Positions 1 through 8,869 are shown, counted from the stretch's first letter. The stretch is 37,254 nt of DNA from Antarcticimicrobium luteum (GCF_004358185.1 NZ_SMUV01000043.1:1-37254), one strand, 5' to 3'. Numbers and translations: made by a program. Notes: generated by a model not told the origin, from the sequence alone.

Positions 1-681
1 GGCAGGCCGGGCCGGGGCCGCGGGCCGGTCCGGGCGCGCGGCGGGACGCGGCGAGCGGGTCGGCGCCAGCACCGCGGTCTGCTCGGCCTCGGTCACGATC
101 TCTTCGGCGGCCTCTTCCGGCGCGGTGGCCTGCTGCGCCTCGCGGGCGGTATCTGCCTCGGCGTCGGGGCTCACCTGTTCGCGCTCCACCGGGTCGGGCC
201 GGGCGTCGGGCGGCGGCGGCGCAACCGGCTCGGGCGCGATGCGTTCGGCGGGGCGCTGCGGCGGCGCGGGCACCAGAGCGGTTGTCTCGGGCGCGGACGG
301 GGTCGGCACAGGCTCTGGCTGCGCCTCGGGCGTGGGCGGCACCGGCGCGGGCAGGGGTTCCGGCAGCCTTTCCGGCAGGGGTTCGGCGACAGGTTCCGCC
401 GCCGGCTCCGGCTGGGTGCGGGCGGGCGGGCTGTCGGGCTGCGCCGCGGCCTGGGGTTCCGGCGCCGGCTCCGGCGGTTCCGGTTCGGGCAATGCCGCGA
501 CCGCCTCGGGCGTTTCGGGCGCCGCGCTGCGCCCGCTCATCCGGTCGAACTCCTCGGCGCTGATCACGGTCACGTCCTGCACCGCGAAGGGCAGCGGATC
601 AGAGCGGAAGGCACCGCCCAGGAACGCCCAGCCGAGCAGAAGCCCATGCGCCAGGGCCGAGATTTTGGTGCCGGTCTGCAC
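1..681 (-). CDS. tolA: TolA-like cell-envelope protein, 3' part missing (cut by window edge)
   Basis: The first 227 codons read open to the window edge, so the C-terminal domain is not visible. TolA bridges the inner membrane and the outer-membrane Pal/TolB complex during cell constriction. The short N-terminus carries one hydrophobic segment (about residues 8-23) that would anchor it. From about residue 50 a long stretch rich in Pro, Glu and Ala follows, as expected for the periplasm-spanning part of alphaproteobacterial TolA. The start is taken as GTG at 681, just after a GAGGCGG ribosome site and 6 bases past the tolR stop. The assignment rests on position after tolQ-tolR, the N-terminal anchor and composition; the diagnostic C-terminal domain is outside the window. 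Confidence 0.82.
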   Translation of the reverse strand, partial: MQTGTKISALAHGLLLGWAFLGGAFRSDPLPFAVQDVTVISAEEFDRMSGRSAAPETPEAVAALPEPEPPEPAPEPQAAAQPDSPPARTQPEPAAEPVAEPLPERLPEPLPAPVPPTPEAQPEPVPTPSAPETTALVPAPPQRPAERIAPEPVAPPPPDARPDPVEREQVSPDAEADTAREAQQATAPEEAAEEIVTEAEQTAVLAPTRSPRPAARPDRPAAPARPA

Positions 682-687
682 GCCGCC

Positions 688-1161
<474 letters not shown>

Positions 1162-1165
1162 GACG

Positions 1166-1861
1166 TCAGGAATCCAGCTGGCGGCTGAGGATGGTGGCGA
1201 ACTCGTCGGCAAAGGCCTCGTAGCCTGCGAGGATCCGGTCGCTGTCCGCGCTCAGCTTGTTGTAGAAGATCACCGCCGGGATCGCCGCCAGCAGACCGAG
1301 GCCGGTGGCCAGCAGTGCCTCGGCGATGCCGGGCGCCACCACGGCAAGGTTGGTGTTCTGCTGCTCGGCGATGCCGATAAAGGCGTGCATGATGCCCCAG
1401 ACCGTGCCGAACAGCCCGACAAAGGGCGCGGTGGAGCCCACCGTCGCCAGCACCGGCAGCCCCTTTTGCATCGCCTCGGCCTCTTTGGCGATGGCCACGT
1501 CCATGCTGCGGTCGATCCGCGCCTGCGCCCCGGCGATCAGCCCCCCGTCGTTGCGGTGCGAGCGGCGCCATTCGACCATACCGGCGGCGAATATCTTTTG
1601 CGCGCTGCCGCTGGGGCTCGGGCCGATCTCTTCGAACAGCCCGTCCAGCGGCTCGCCCGACCAGAAGGCCCGGTCGAACGCCGTCGCCTGGGCCCGCGCC
1701 GCGCGATAGACGATGTGTTTCTGAATGATGATCGCCCAGGCCCAGACCGAGGAGAGGATCAGGAGTCCCATCACCAGTTTCACGATCGGGGTGGCCCGCG
1801 CGAACAATGCCCACAGGGAGAAATCCATCTCCTGCGCCAGCGCCAGAGTTTGTGCGTCCAT
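1166..1861 (-). CDS. tolQ: Tol-Pal system protein TolQ (MotA/TolQ/ExbB family)
   Basis: This 231-residue inner-membrane protein forms the proton channel with TolR. Three hydrophobic segments lie at about 25-46, 138-162 and 174-200. The large cytoplasmic loop between the first and second is typical of TolQ. The motif APFVGLFGTVWGIMHAF (about 145-161) is the conserved core of the MotA/TolQ/ExbB domain. It is first in the tolQ-tolR-tolA group and lies 102 bases downstream of ybgC, as in many Tol operons. It could be read from ybgC or from a promoter in the gap; I see no convincing promoter there. Confidence 0.96.
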   Translation of the reverse strand: MDAQTLALAQEMDFSLWALFARATPIVKLVMGLLILSSVWAWAIIIQKHIVYRAARAQATAFDRAFWSGEPLDGLFEEIGPSPSGSAQKIFAAGMVEWRRSHRNDGGLIAGAQARIDRSMDVAIAKEAEAMQKGLPVLATVGSTAPFVGLFGTVWGIMHAFIGIAEQQNTNLAVVAPGIAEALLATGLGLLAAIPAVIFYNKLSADSDRILAGYEAFADEFATILSRQLDS

Positions 1862-1963
1862 GTGCCTGCTCTTTGCCTGACGGCCGCGTTGTTGTTTCGG
1901 CCTTGTTGCCGCGAATCTAGCGCAGTTTCGCGGTAAATACCATTCCCCGCTCGATGACCGGGG

Positions 1964-2353
1964 CTAGCCTTTCATCAATGCGCGAATCTCCGCTGGCAAC
2001 CGCACCGGCCGTCCGGCCGCGTTCATGCACACGGCGGTGACCGCGGCGGTAAAGATCGGCGTATCGCCCCGCCGGACCACCTGATCCATGGTCAGCCGCA
2101 CGCCGGACAGCTCGCGCAGCGTGGTCTCGACCATCAGTTCGTCCTCGAATTTCGCGGTCGCCAGATAGTCCGCCTCGATCCTGCGAACCACCCAGACGAT
2201 GCCGGCGTCGCGCATGGCGTTCTGGTCGTTGCCGAGCTGGCGCACCCAGTCGCTGCGCGCCCGCTCGATATAGCGCAGGTAATTGGCGTGATAGACGATC
2301 CCGCCCATGTCGGTGTCTTCGTAATAGACGCGAACCGGGAATTTATGGGTCAT
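1964..2353 (-). CDS. ybgC: Tol-Pal-associated acyl-CoA thioesterase YbgC (4HBT hotdog fold)
   Basis: The 129-residue product is a small hotdog-fold acyl-CoA thioesterase that in many Gram-negative bacteria heads the tol-pal cluster. The N-terminal motif YEDTDMGGIVYHANYLRY (residues 11-28) holds the conserved Asp15 and the GGIVYH loop of the YbgC group. Length is normal for the family. Its ATG overlaps the stop of the upstream gene by 4 bases (2350-2353), so the two are translationally coupled. The acyl substrate cannot be told from the sequence. YbgC of E. coli acts on short-chain acyl-CoAs and has been linked to phospholipid metabolism. Confidence 0.95.
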   Translation of the reverse strand: MTHKFPVRVYYEDTDMGGIVYHANYLRYIERARSDWVRQLGNDQNAMRDAGIVWVVRRIEADYLATAKFEDELMVETTLRELSGVRLTMDQVVRRGDTPIFTAAVTAVCMNAAGRPVRLPAEIRALMKG

Positions 2354-2973
2354 TGAGCAGCCTCCATCCGGGCGTAAAGCCGCAGCGCATGCGAGGGGTC
2401 GCGCGCCACCGGCGGCAGAACCGGGTCATAGGCGGCGCGGATCAGCCCGGCGATCCCGGGCCGCAGGATGGTCTGCCCGCCCGCCAGCGCCAGTGGCGAG
2501 CTGTCGCGAAAGGCGCGCTCGGACCACAGCAGGAACGTCTGGACCACCTGGCTCAGCGCCAGCGCCTCGGCCGGCACCTCACGCATCTCGCCGGTCATCC
2601 GCAAAAACACAAAGGCCGCCTTGATCGCGCCGCCCCCATCAAACCGGAAGGCGCGGTATTGGCTGGCATCCGCCGCCGTCAGCCTTTCGACCAGCGGACC
2701 CAGATCGGGGATCAACCGGTCCATCCCCGGCACCTGCCGCAACTCGGTCCAGTCGCGCAGAAAGAACACCATGCAATTGCTGCCCAGTTCCGGGTCGGTT
2801 TCGGCCAGCTTGTGGCCCGACAGCGCCGCCACCGCCTCGAAGGCGCCCTTGACCACGGAAAGCGTCTCGTCCTCGACGCCGAACACCACCGGCGCGATCG
2901 GCCGGCCCCAGCGGGCGAACAGAAATTCGCCGCCTTCGCGGTTGAACAGCGCCTCGATCTGCTCAGGTGTCAC
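2350..2973 (-). CDS. Uncharacterised protein upstream of ybgC
   Basis: I do not recognise a named family. The 207-residue product looks soluble, with no signal peptide or membrane segment. It begins with TPEQIEALF and contains the phrase FARWGRPIAPVVFG near residue 20 and a C-terminal ALRLYARM helix. I have an impression from memory that similar proteins sit next to ybgC/tolQ in other Rhodobacteraceae. The start chosen is GTG 2973, preceded by GGGAGA at a suitable distance; an ATG 29 codons upstream would add an Arg/Ala-rich, improbable tail. The stop overlaps the ybgC start (ATGA), which ties it to the envelope cluster in expression. Function unknown. Confidence 0.8.
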   Translation of the reverse strand: MTPEQIEALFNREGGEFLFARWGRPIAPVVFGVEDETLSVVKGAFEAVAALSGHKLAETDPELGSNCMVFFLRDWTELRQVPGMDRLIPDLGPLVERLTAADASQYRAFRFDGGGAIKAAFVFLRMTGEMREVPAEALALSQVVQTFLLWSERAFRDSSPLALAGGQTILRPGIAGLIRAAYDPVLPPVARDPSHALRLYARMEAAQ

Positions 2974-3210
2974 GCGGGGTCTCCCATGCTTCTGGTCGCC
3001 CCAGCCATAAAACCCCGCCGCCGTCGCTGCAACCGGGGCGCGACGTCGCGCCGGCGACACAGGCCGCGCTGCCTGTTTTCCGAGCCGACTCGCATTCAGC
3101 GCAAAAGACCGCCCCGCCAGCCCCGCGCCGAACCCAGTGCCAAACCCCGCGTCACCCCACCAGAGCGTTTCCGGGACGCCTGCCGCTCCGGGGCTCCGCC
3201 GGTTCGGCGC

Positions 3211-3237
3211 GGAAAACAGTCCATTGGACTGTCTTCC
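3211..3237. repeat. Near-perfect palindrome (possible dispersed repeat) upstream of the ybgC group
   Basis: Arms ACAGTCCA (3216-3223) and TGGACTGT (3225-3232) are perfect complements around a single T, and the stem extends outward through GGAA/TTCC with one mismatch. No U-run follows it. It lies in the 273-base gap between the ruvB stop and the uncharacterised gene, in a C-rich stretch with no gene I can support. From memory, similar AACAGTCCA...TGGACTGTT palindromes recur in Rhodobacterales genomes, but no second copy is in this window. Confidence 0.5.
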
Positions 3238-3246
3238 GGGCGCGCC

Positions 3247-4275
3247 TCACCCGAAAAGATCGCTCTGGGGTCTCGGCATCGGCAGGCCCAGATGCGCCCA
3301 GGCCCGCTGCGCCAGCATCCGGCCCCTCGGCGTGCGCTGGATCAGCCCCTGTTGCAGCAGATAGGGTTCGATCACCTCTTCCAGCGCGTCGCGGCTTTCC
3401 GACAGCGCGGCCGACAGCGTCTCGATCCCCACCGGGCCGCCGGAATAATGCTCGGCGATCAGCCGCAGATAACGCCGGTCGGCGCCGTCCAGACCCAGCC
3501 GGTCGACCCCCAGCCGGGTCAGCGCGTTGTCCGCCAGTTCCTGCGTGATCGTGCCGTCGCCCTCGACCACCGCGAAATCGACCACCCGGCGCAGCAGGCG
3601 GCCCGCGATTCTGGGCGTTCCCCGGGCGCGGCGGGCGATTTCCCGTGCGCCCTCGGCGGCGGCGGGCGCGCCCAGCTTGCGGGCATTGCGGCTGACAATC
3701 TCGAAAAGCTCGTCCTCGGTATAGAACTGCAACCGCGTGGGGATGCCGAAGCGATCGCGCAACGGTGTCGTCAGCAGGCCCATCCGGGTGGTGGCGCCGA
3801 CCAGCGTGAAGGGCTGCAGCTCGATCCGCACGGTGCGCGCCGCCGGCCCCTCGCCGATCACCAGGTCCAGCTCGAAATCCTCAAGCGCGGGATAAAGCAC
3901 CTCTTCCACTGCCGGGTTCAAACGATGAATCTCGTCGATGAAAAGAACGTCCCGCGCCTCCAGATTGGTCAGGATGGCCGCCAGATCGCCCGCCTTGGCC
4001 AGCACCGGACCCGAGGTCATGCGGAAATTCACCCCCAGTTCGCGCGCCATGATCTGCGCCAGCGTCGTCTTGCCCAGCCCTGGGGGACCGTGAAACAGCG
4101 TGTGATCCATCGCCTCGCCGCGCTGACGGGCGGACTGGATGAAGATCCGCAGATTGGCCCGCGCCTCGGCCTGGCCGATGAACGCATCGAGCGTCTGGGG
4201 ACGCAGCGCGCGGTCGTCGCCGCTGCTGTCCTCGGGCAGCGGATCGGGGCGCAGGGTGGGATCGGGATCGCTCAT
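3247..4275 (-). CDS. ruvB: Holliday junction ATP-dependent DNA helicase RuvB
   Basis: The 342-residue product is the hexameric AAA+ motor that drives branch migration of Holliday junctions together with RuvA. Walker A (GPPGLGKTT, 63-71) and Walker B (DEIH, 114-117) are intact. The sensor phrase GATTRMGLL and the C-terminal winged-helix part with TPRGR are also present. The start is supported by a GAGAGG ribosome site. It is last in a ruvC-ruvA-ruvB operon, 38 bases after ruvA. The protein is cytoplasmic and of normal family length. Confidence 0.98.
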   Translation of the reverse strand: MSDPDPTLRPDPLPEDSSGDDRALRPQTLDAFIGQAEARANLRIFIQSARQRGEAMDHTLFHGPPGLGKTTLAQIMARELGVNFRMTSGPVLAKAGDLAAILTNLEARDVLFIDEIHRLNPAVEEVLYPALEDFELDLVIGEGPAARTVRIELQPFTLVGATTRMGLLTTPLRDRFGIPTRLQFYTEDELFEIVSRNARKLGAPAAAEGAREIARRARGTPRIAGRLLRRVVDFAVVEGDGTITQELADNALTRLGVDRLGLDGADRRYLRLIAEHYSGGPVGIETLSAALSESRDALEEVIEPYLLQQGLIQRTPRGRMLAQRAWAHLGLPMPRPQSDLFG

Positions 4276-4313
4276 CGCGCCTCTCTGCGGTCAGGTTTCG
4301 GCATCTGGACCCC

Positions 4314-5000
4314 CTACCCCTTCGGCGCCAGCAGCTTCAGCGCGGCGCGGATCAGGGTGGCCTCGCCCGCCTCGGGGTTCTCGCCGGCGGCTTCCGCCAC
4401 GGCGGCGGCGGCCTCCGAGGGGCCATAGCCGAGATTGGAGAGTGCCGAAAGCGCATCGGCCTGGGCGCTGGCAGCGCTCGCGCGGGGTTTGGCTGCGGGT
4501 TTCCGGTGCGTCGCCCCGCCCGGTTCGATCACCTCGACCACGGGCGCGGGCGCGGGTCCCTCCATCGCCTCGGTGATGGAGCCGCCCAGCGCCATCACCC
4601 CAGGCGCCTTGTCCTTGAGGTCCAGCACGATCCGCTGCGCCGTCTTGGGGCCGACCCCCTTGGCCACCTTGACCGCGGCCCAGTCGCCCAGCGCGATGGC
4701 GCGGCCGACACCCTCGGGGCCCAGCGCGCCGAGAATGGCCAACGACACCTTTGCGCCGACGCCCTGCACGCTCATCAGCAGCCGGTGCCATTCCTTTTCC
4801 ACCAGCGAGGGGAACCCGAACAGCTGCATCAGATCCTCGCGGACCACCAGATCGGTATAGAGCGAGACCGCCTCGCCCACCCCCGGCAACGCCGCCAGCG
4901 TCCGGTCCGAGCAATAGACCAGATAGCCCACCCCACCGACGTCGATCAGGATATGATCCTCGGCCCGATAGCCGATCCGCCCGGTCAGCCGCCCGATCAT
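4314..5000 (-). CDS. ruvA: Holliday junction branch migration protein RuvA
   Basis: The 228-residue product is the tetrameric junction-binding subunit of RuvAB. The N-terminal OB-fold begins [12 protein letters not shown]. Helix-hairpin-helix repeats occupy about residues 70-135 ([20 protein letters not shown] and [18 protein letters not shown]). A flexible Ala/Pro-rich linker then leads to the C-terminal domain III (about 180-228), which contacts RuvB. It is slightly longer than E. coli RuvA because of the linker, which is common in alphaproteobacteria. Its ATG overlaps the ruvC stop by 4 bases. Confidence 0.98.
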   Translation of the reverse strand: MIGRLTGRIGYRAEDHILIDVGGVGYLVYCSDRTLAALPGVGEAVSLYTDLVVREDLMQLFGFPSLVEKEWHRLLMSVQGVGAKVSLAILGALGPEGVGRAIALGDWAAVKVAKGVGPKTAQRIVLDLKDKAPGVMALGGSITEAMEGPAPAPVVEVIEPGGATHRKPAAKPRASAASAQADALSALSNLGYGPSEAAAAVAEAAGENPEAGEATLIRAALKLLAPKG

Positions 5001-5500
5001 GCCCGCACCTCGCGCAGGCGCATGCCGCCTTCGGTGCCGCCGTAATAAGCGTGACAGATGGCGATCGCCAGCGCGTCGGCGGCGTCCGGCCCGGCCGGAT
5101 CGCAGCCCGGCAATTGCAGCCTGACCATATGCAGCACCTGTTCCTTGGCCGCGTGGCCGACACCCACCACGGTCTTTTTCACCCGGTTGGGGGCGTATTC
5201 GCCCACCGGCAACCCGCCCTGCGCCAGCGTCAGCAGCGCCACGCCGCGCGCCTGGCCCAGTTTCAGCGTCGCCACCCCATCCTTGTTGACAAAGGTCTGT
5301 TCGATGGCGGCCTCGTCAGGGGCGAACTCAGCGATCACATCGGCGATCTGACGGCTCAGCGACAACAGCCGCAACGCCAGCGGGTCGGCCGCCTGCGACT
5401 TGCACAGCCCGTTGGCGACGTGGCTGAGTCGTCCGCTGCGCGATTCGATCACGCCCCAGCCAAGGGTTCTCAACCCCGGATCAATGCCCAGAATCCGCAT
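4997..5500 (-). CDS. ruvC: Crossover junction endodeoxyribonuclease RuvC
   Basis: The 167-residue resolvase cuts Holliday junctions after RuvAB branch migration. Catalytic acidic residues are visible: Asp7 in GIDPGL, Glu in AIEQTF (about residue 68) and the paired Asp in [11 protein letters not shown] (about 142-145). The start is ATG 5500, which gives the canonical MRILGIDPG opening. In-frame ATGs further upstream would add a tail not seen in the family. It is first in ruvCAB. A LexA-like half-site pair lies 47 bases upstream, which suggests DNA-damage control. Confidence 0.98.
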   Translation of the reverse strand: MRILGIDPGLRTLGWGVIESRSGRLSHVANGLCKSQAADPLALRLLSLSRQIADVIAEFAPDEAAIEQTFVNKDGVATLKLGQARGVALLTLAQGGLPVGEYAPNRVKKTVVGVGHAAKEQVLHMVRLQLPGCDPAGPDAADALAIAICHAYYGGTEGGMRLREVRA

Positions 5501-5844
5501 ATACCGCCCGGCCCCGACCGGAAATTGTTGCTTTTTTGATGCAGTAGCACGAAAGGCGAACACGGTCCAAGCAATTCGGGCAGGGCAGCCGCTCACAACA
5601 AAAACGACATGACCCTTTTCCAAAACCGACACAGCCTCTGAAAGCGACAAATTCATAGCCTGATTACGACAGCTTTCGGGGCCGGAACTCACAATTATTT
5701 CAGGTTTTTTTCAGTCACCCGGACCCATGCACAAACCGCATAGGAAACATGCATTTTGCACATCTTGTGCGCAAATATTGCTCAGACTACCTGCGGATCA
5801 GAAACGAACACAGCGCAACCCAGCACCATCAAGGAACACGAACA
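5501..5844. other. Intergenic region between divergent ruvC and DUF1127 genes
   Basis: No gene is supported in these 344 bases, which are more A/T-rich than the surroundings. They hold the presumed promoters of ruvCAB (leftward) and the DUF1127 gene (rightward). Visible elements are a LexA-like pair at 5547-5561, a T-run near 5704-5711, and a small dyad GCACA-TCT-TGTGC at 5758-5770. I could not assign a convincing -35/-10 pair for either gene. Confidence 0.6.
5547..5561 (-). promoter_or_regulatory. Candidate LexA (SOS) box upstream of ruvC
   Basis: On the ruvC strand the sequence reads GTTC-GCCTTTC-GTGC. The alphaproteobacterial LexA consensus is the direct repeat GTTC-N7-GTTC. One half is perfect, the other has one mismatch, and the spacing is exact. 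The site lies 47 bases upstream of the ruvC start, a sensible place for a repressor of ruvCAB. The match is short, so binding is not certain. Confidence 0.45.
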
Positions 5845-6063
5845 ATGGCTGCATTTGATACCCCCCGCACCGTCTCGGACTCGGCCATCCTGTTTGGCCG
5901 CATCGGCGCCGCAATCTGCACCGTCATCGGCGCCATCGCCGACTGGAACGACGCCCGCATCACCCGCAATGCCCTGTCGGCGCTCAGCGACCGCGAGCTT
6001 GAGGACATCGGCCTGAGCCGCGGCGAGATCGACCTGATCGCACAGCACAAGGCCTCTTTCTGA
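5845..6063 (+). CDS. DUF1127 small basic-motif protein
   Basis: The 72-residue product ends with a DUF1127 domain (about 40-70): WNDARITRNALSALSDRELEDIGLSRGEI. Such small proteins are widespread in alphaproteobacteria. Some members bind RNA or influence phosphate and carbon metabolism, but the role here is unknown. The start is ATG 5845 with AAGGAA 8 bases upstream; an ATG 32 codons earlier lacks a ribosome site and would add a region unlike the family. The gene is monocistronic: a strong terminator follows within 40 bases. Confidence 0.92.
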   Translation: MAAFDTPRTVSDSAILFGRIGAAICTVIGAIADWNDARITRNALSALSDRELEDIGLSRGEIDLIAQHKASF

Positions 6064-6096
6064 GACCCGCTCCACCTCTCCCTCGGAGCCGACTCA

Positions 6097-6136
6097 AAAC
6101 GCCGCGAGGGCTCTTGCCCCGCGGCGTTTCTTTTTT
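6097..6136 (+). terminator. Intrinsic terminator after the DUF1127 gene
   Basis: AAACGCCGCG (6097-6106) pairs with CGCGGCGTTT (6120-6129). GGG and CCC extend the stem inward, and a C followed by six T residues (6131-6136) comes next. The DUF1127 stop lies 33 bases upstream. Read on the other strand, the hairpin is followed by only a short T-run, so it may weakly end the leftward transcript from 6174 as well. Confidence 0.9.
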
Positions 6137-6173
6137 CCCGATCCGGTGATGTCGCACCGGGGCCACGACCCCG

Positions 6174-6518
6174 TCAGGGCAGGATATTCCTGATCTGCGC
6201 GGCCAGTCCCCGACTCAGCGGGTCGGCCTGCATCACCCAGGCGCCGGCGGCCTCGGCGGCGTTGCCGGCGCTCAGCCGCGTCACCCGGTCCTCATAGGTC
6301 GCGCTGCCGACCGTGGCGAGCAGCAGTGCCTTGAACACGAACAGGCCGACCGCGCACAGCAGCAGAATCCGCAGCGTCAGATGCCGACGTCGCCGCGCCG
6401 GCGCCGTGACCAGCAGCCCATCGGGACGCATCACCGTGACCGCGCCGTGCGACAAGGCCCAATGTTTTTTCGCCAAACGGTCCACACGTCGGCCGAAATC
6501 CAGATCTTGATGGGCCAC
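6174..6518 (-). CDS. Small single-pass membrane protein of unknown function
   Basis: I do not recognise a named family for this 114-residue product. A basic cytoplasmic N-terminus (Arg/Lys-rich, with RRRRH at about 42-46) precedes one hydrophobic segment (about 49-70). A short, presumably periplasmic tail ends in ADPLSRGLAAQIRNILP. The start is GTG 6518, preceded by GGAGG at 6 bases. It lies 107 bases downstream of prmA on the same strand and may be part of its transcript. The good ribosome site and coding-like base composition support a real gene. Confidence 0.72.
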   Translation of the reverse strand: MAHQDLDFGRRVDRLAKKHWALSHGAVTVMRPDGLLVTAPARRRRHLTLRILLLCAVGLFVFKALLLATVGSATYEDRVTRLSAGNAAEAAGAWVMQADPLSRGLAAQIRNILP

Positions 6519-6625
6519 GACAGCCTCCGAACGCTCTGGCCCCCACCAGATGACAGGGCAAAGTTTCGGCCGAAATGTGGCAAAAATGGGGCAGATGCCT
6601 CGAATACCCCTAAAAGCCGCCGTAT

Positions 6626-7498
6626 TTACGCCTTTTTCCGCAAGAGCAGCGTGGTCCAGTCACCAATCTTTTCGCTTTCGACAAGATTGACGCCGGAACG
6701 TGCATAAACCTCGATCACGTCCCCGGCCTGTTCGTTGAGAATCCCCGACAGGATCGCATAGCCCTCCGGGCGCAGATGCGCTGCCAGGTCCGGGGCCAGC
6801 GCCACCAGCGGCCCTTTGAGGATATTGGCAAAGATCAGATCATAGGGCGCCAGCGCCGCCGGTTCGGGATGGGCGAAACCCGCCGCCTCGACACAGCGCA
6901 CGCGGCCGGCCATGGCGTTGGCGCGCAGATTGGCTTCGGCCACGTCCACCGCCACCTGGTCGATGTCGCTGGCGATGATGGCACCGTCCCAGACCCGCGC
7001 CGCCGCCATCGCCAGAACCGCCGTGCCGCAGCCGATATCGGCGACCTTTTCACCCACGAACCCCTGCTCTATCAGCCGGTCCAGCGCCCGCAGGCAGCCC
7101 AGCGTGGTGCCGTGATGTCCGGTGCCGAATGCCATCGCCGCCTCGATCAGCAGCGGGATGCGGTCCGCCGGCACCTTGTCGGCGTCATGGCTGCCATAGA
7201 CAAAGAACCGCCCCGCCTCGACCGGCGCCAGTTCGCGGCGCACATGGGCGACCCAATCGGTCTCTGGCAGTTCGGAGATGACGAAATCCCTTGCCCCGAA
7301 AGCCGCCGCCAGCAACGCCAGCGCGGCGGTATCGGGGGTTTCGGTGAAATAGCCGCCAACCTCCCACAGGCCCGAGCCGTCCTCGACCTCGAACACCCCG
7401 ACGCCGGTCGGCGTGGGCTCCAGCCGCTCCATCGCCTCGCCCAGCGCCTCGGCCTGGGCTTTTCCGGTCAGCGTGGTCAGCGCGGTGAATGTGGGCAT
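6626..7498 (-). CDS. prmA: Ribosomal protein L11 methyltransferase PrmA
   Basis: The 290-residue protein trimethylates ribosomal protein L11 using S-adenosylmethionine. The N-terminal half is the L11-recognition domain. The catalytic domain shows the PrmA signature AFGTGHHGTT (about 123-132), SAM motif I DIGCGTA (154-160) and the post-motif FANILKGPL near residue 225. Length is normal. The MFS gene ends 65 bases upstream on the same strand, so the two may share a transcript without a functional link. Confidence 0.96.
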   Translation of the reverse strand: MPTFTALTTLTGKAQAEALGEAMERLEPTPTGVGVFEVEDGSGLWEVGGYFTETPDTAALALLAAAFGARDFVISELPETDWVAHVRRELAPVEAGRFFVYGSHDADKVPADRIPLLIEAAMAFGTGHHGTTLGCLRALDRLIEQGFVGEKVADIGCGTAVLAMAAARVWDGAIIASDIDQVAVDVAEANLRANAMAGRVRCVEAAGFAHPEPAALAPYDLIFANILKGPLVALAPDLAAHLRPEGYAILSGILNEQAGDVIEVYARSGVNLVESEKIGDWTTLLLRKKA

Positions 7499-7563
7499 TT
7501 GGCATCTCCTGCAAAGCTGCGCTCGGCCCTAGGGCCCCGGCGCGGCAAGGTCAAGCGTGCCGC

Positions 7564-8796
7564 CTATTCCGCCGGCGCCGGCACAAAGCGGGCCAGCACG
7601 GTCTCGTTGCCCGGCTCCGGGTGGCGCGGGATCAGCATCGCCAGGCAAAGCGAGGTCATCGCCATGCCGGCGGCCAGTCCGAATACCGCGCCCGGCGAGA
7701 TCAGCCAGAGATAGCCCAGCAGCGCGGGCAGCACCACCGCGGCGATATGGTTGATGGTAAAGGCCACCGCGGCAGTCGGCGCGATGTCGGCCGGATCGGC
7801 GATCTTCTGGAAATAGGTCTTCAGCGCCAGCGCCAGCGCAAAGAACATGTGATCCAGCACATAGAGCGTTGCGGCCAGCACCACGCCCCAGCCGAAATAA
7901 TAGATGCCGCCATAGGCCAGGAACACCGCCACCAGCCCGGTGTATTCGAACACCAGCGCGCGGCGTTCGCCAAAGGCGCCCACGGCCCGGCCCACCAGCG
8001 GCGCAAAGACCATGTTGGCCACCAGGTTGATCAGAAACAGGGCGGTGACCTCATGCACGTCAAAGCCGAATTTCTCGACCATCATGAAGCCGGCGAAAAC
8101 GGTAAAGATCTGCCGCCGGGCTCCGGCCATGAACTGCAGCGCGTAATAAAGCCAGTAGCGGCGGCGCAGCACCATCTTCTTGGTCTGTACGGTTTCCGCC
8201 TGAAACTGGGGATACAGGAAAAAGGCCAGCGCGGCGACCAGCGCGGTAAAGCCGCCGGCCAGCCCGTAGACGATGTTATAGGTCAGCCCCAGCGGCTCCC
8301 ACAGCAGCACGATCAGCCCGTAAGAGACCAGCGTCGCCGCCGAACCCGCCGCCAGCAGCCAGCCCAGCATGCGCGGCGCGCGGTCCTTGGGCAGCCATTG
8401 CAGCTGCAGAGACTGGTTTACCGTCTCGTAATAATGAAACCCGATCGAGCTGAGCATGGTGATCACCAGGATGCCGCCCAGCGAGGGGAATTGCGCGGTC
8501 AGCGCGGTCGCCACCCCCAGCAGGATCAGCGCCACCAGCCCCAGCACCTGCTCGCGCATCAGCATCAGCACCGCGATCACCCCGATCGCAAGGAAACCCG
8601 GGATCTCGCGCACCGTGTGCAGCCAGCCGATGTCGCTGCCGTCGAACTGCGCAACCTCGATGACGAAGTTATTGAGCAGCGCCGACCAGGTGGCGAAGGC
8701 CACCGGCATGGCCACGGCCATCAGGAACAAAAGCGCCACGGGGCGGCGCCAGACCGGCAGATGACCGGCCTCGGACAGAGGAACGATACGGCTCAT
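7564..8796 (-). CDS. MFS transporter, substrate unknown
   Basis: The 410-residue integral membrane protein has about 11-12 hydrophobic segments in two halves, separated by a longer basic loop near residues 195-215 (QAETVQTKKMVLRRR). That is the usual MFS layout. I cannot assign a substrate. The start is placed at ATG 8796, which opens MSRIVPLSEAG; an upstream in-frame start would add 19 residues without a better ribosome site. It is divergent from the YeeE/YedE-type transporter at 8929, with an Fnr-type box in the shared 132-base gap, so both genes could respond to oxygen. Confidence 0.85.
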   Translation of the reverse strand: MSRIVPLSEAGHLPVWRRPVALLFLMAVAMPVAFATWSALLNNFVIEVAQFDGSDIGWLHTVREIPGFLAIGVIAVLMLMREQVLGLVALILLGVATALTAQFPSLGGILVITMLSSIGFHYYETVNQSLQLQWLPKDRAPRMLGWLLAAGSAATLVSYGLIVLLWEPLGLTYNIVYGLAGGFTALVAALAFFLYPQFQAETVQTKKMVLRRRYWLYYALQFMAGARRQIFTVFAGFMMVEKFGFDVHEVTALFLINLVANMVFAPLVGRAVGAFGERRALVFEYTGLVAVFLAYGGIYYFGWGVVLAATLYVLDHMFFALALALKTYFQKIADPADIAPTAAVAFTINHIAAVVLPALLGYLWLISPGAVFGLAAGMAMTSLCLAMLIPRHPEPGNETVLARFVPAPAE

Positions 8797-8855
8797 GCGG
8801 CTGGCTCTTACGCCGGTTTTCCGGGATTGGCGAGATGCAAAACCGGATTGCACAT

Positions 8856-8869
8856 CTGATCTGCATCAA
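8856..8869. promoter_or_regulatory. Fnr/FnrL-type binding site in the divergent MFS / yeeE region
   Basis: The sequence CTGATCTGCATCAA reads on the other strand as TTGAT-GCAG-ATCAG. It matches the Fnr consensus TTGAT-N4-ATCAA at 9 of 10 positions. Its centre (8862.5) lies 41.5 bases upstream of the start predicted from the TATACA -10 at 8892-8897. That is the class II activator position and explains why no -35 is seen for the rightward gene. Confidence 0.68.

Noticed and set aside
2353-4428. Very long open frame on the plus strand opposite ruvB and the gene before ybgC (691 codons).
   Set aside because: The opposite strand holds clear ruvB and a well-started gene. The plus-strand translation is Arg/Gln/His-rich with no recognisable domain, the usual antisense shadow in GC-rich DNA.
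6564-6575. Palindrome TTTCGGCCGAAA between prmA and the small membrane protein gene.
   Set aside because: It is short, has no loop or U-run, and no promoter elements are arranged around it. A 12-base palindrome is not rare in a GC-rich window.
7525-7536. Palindrome GGCCCTAGGGCC between the MFS gene and prmA.
   Set aside because: Short and GC-rich with no associated promoter or terminator features.
8856-8869. Use of the Fnr-type box as a class II site for the leftward MFS gene.
   Set aside because: No -10-like hexamer lies at the required distance on the minus strand, whereas the rightward gene has one. Control of the MFS gene from this box remains possible but is not supported.
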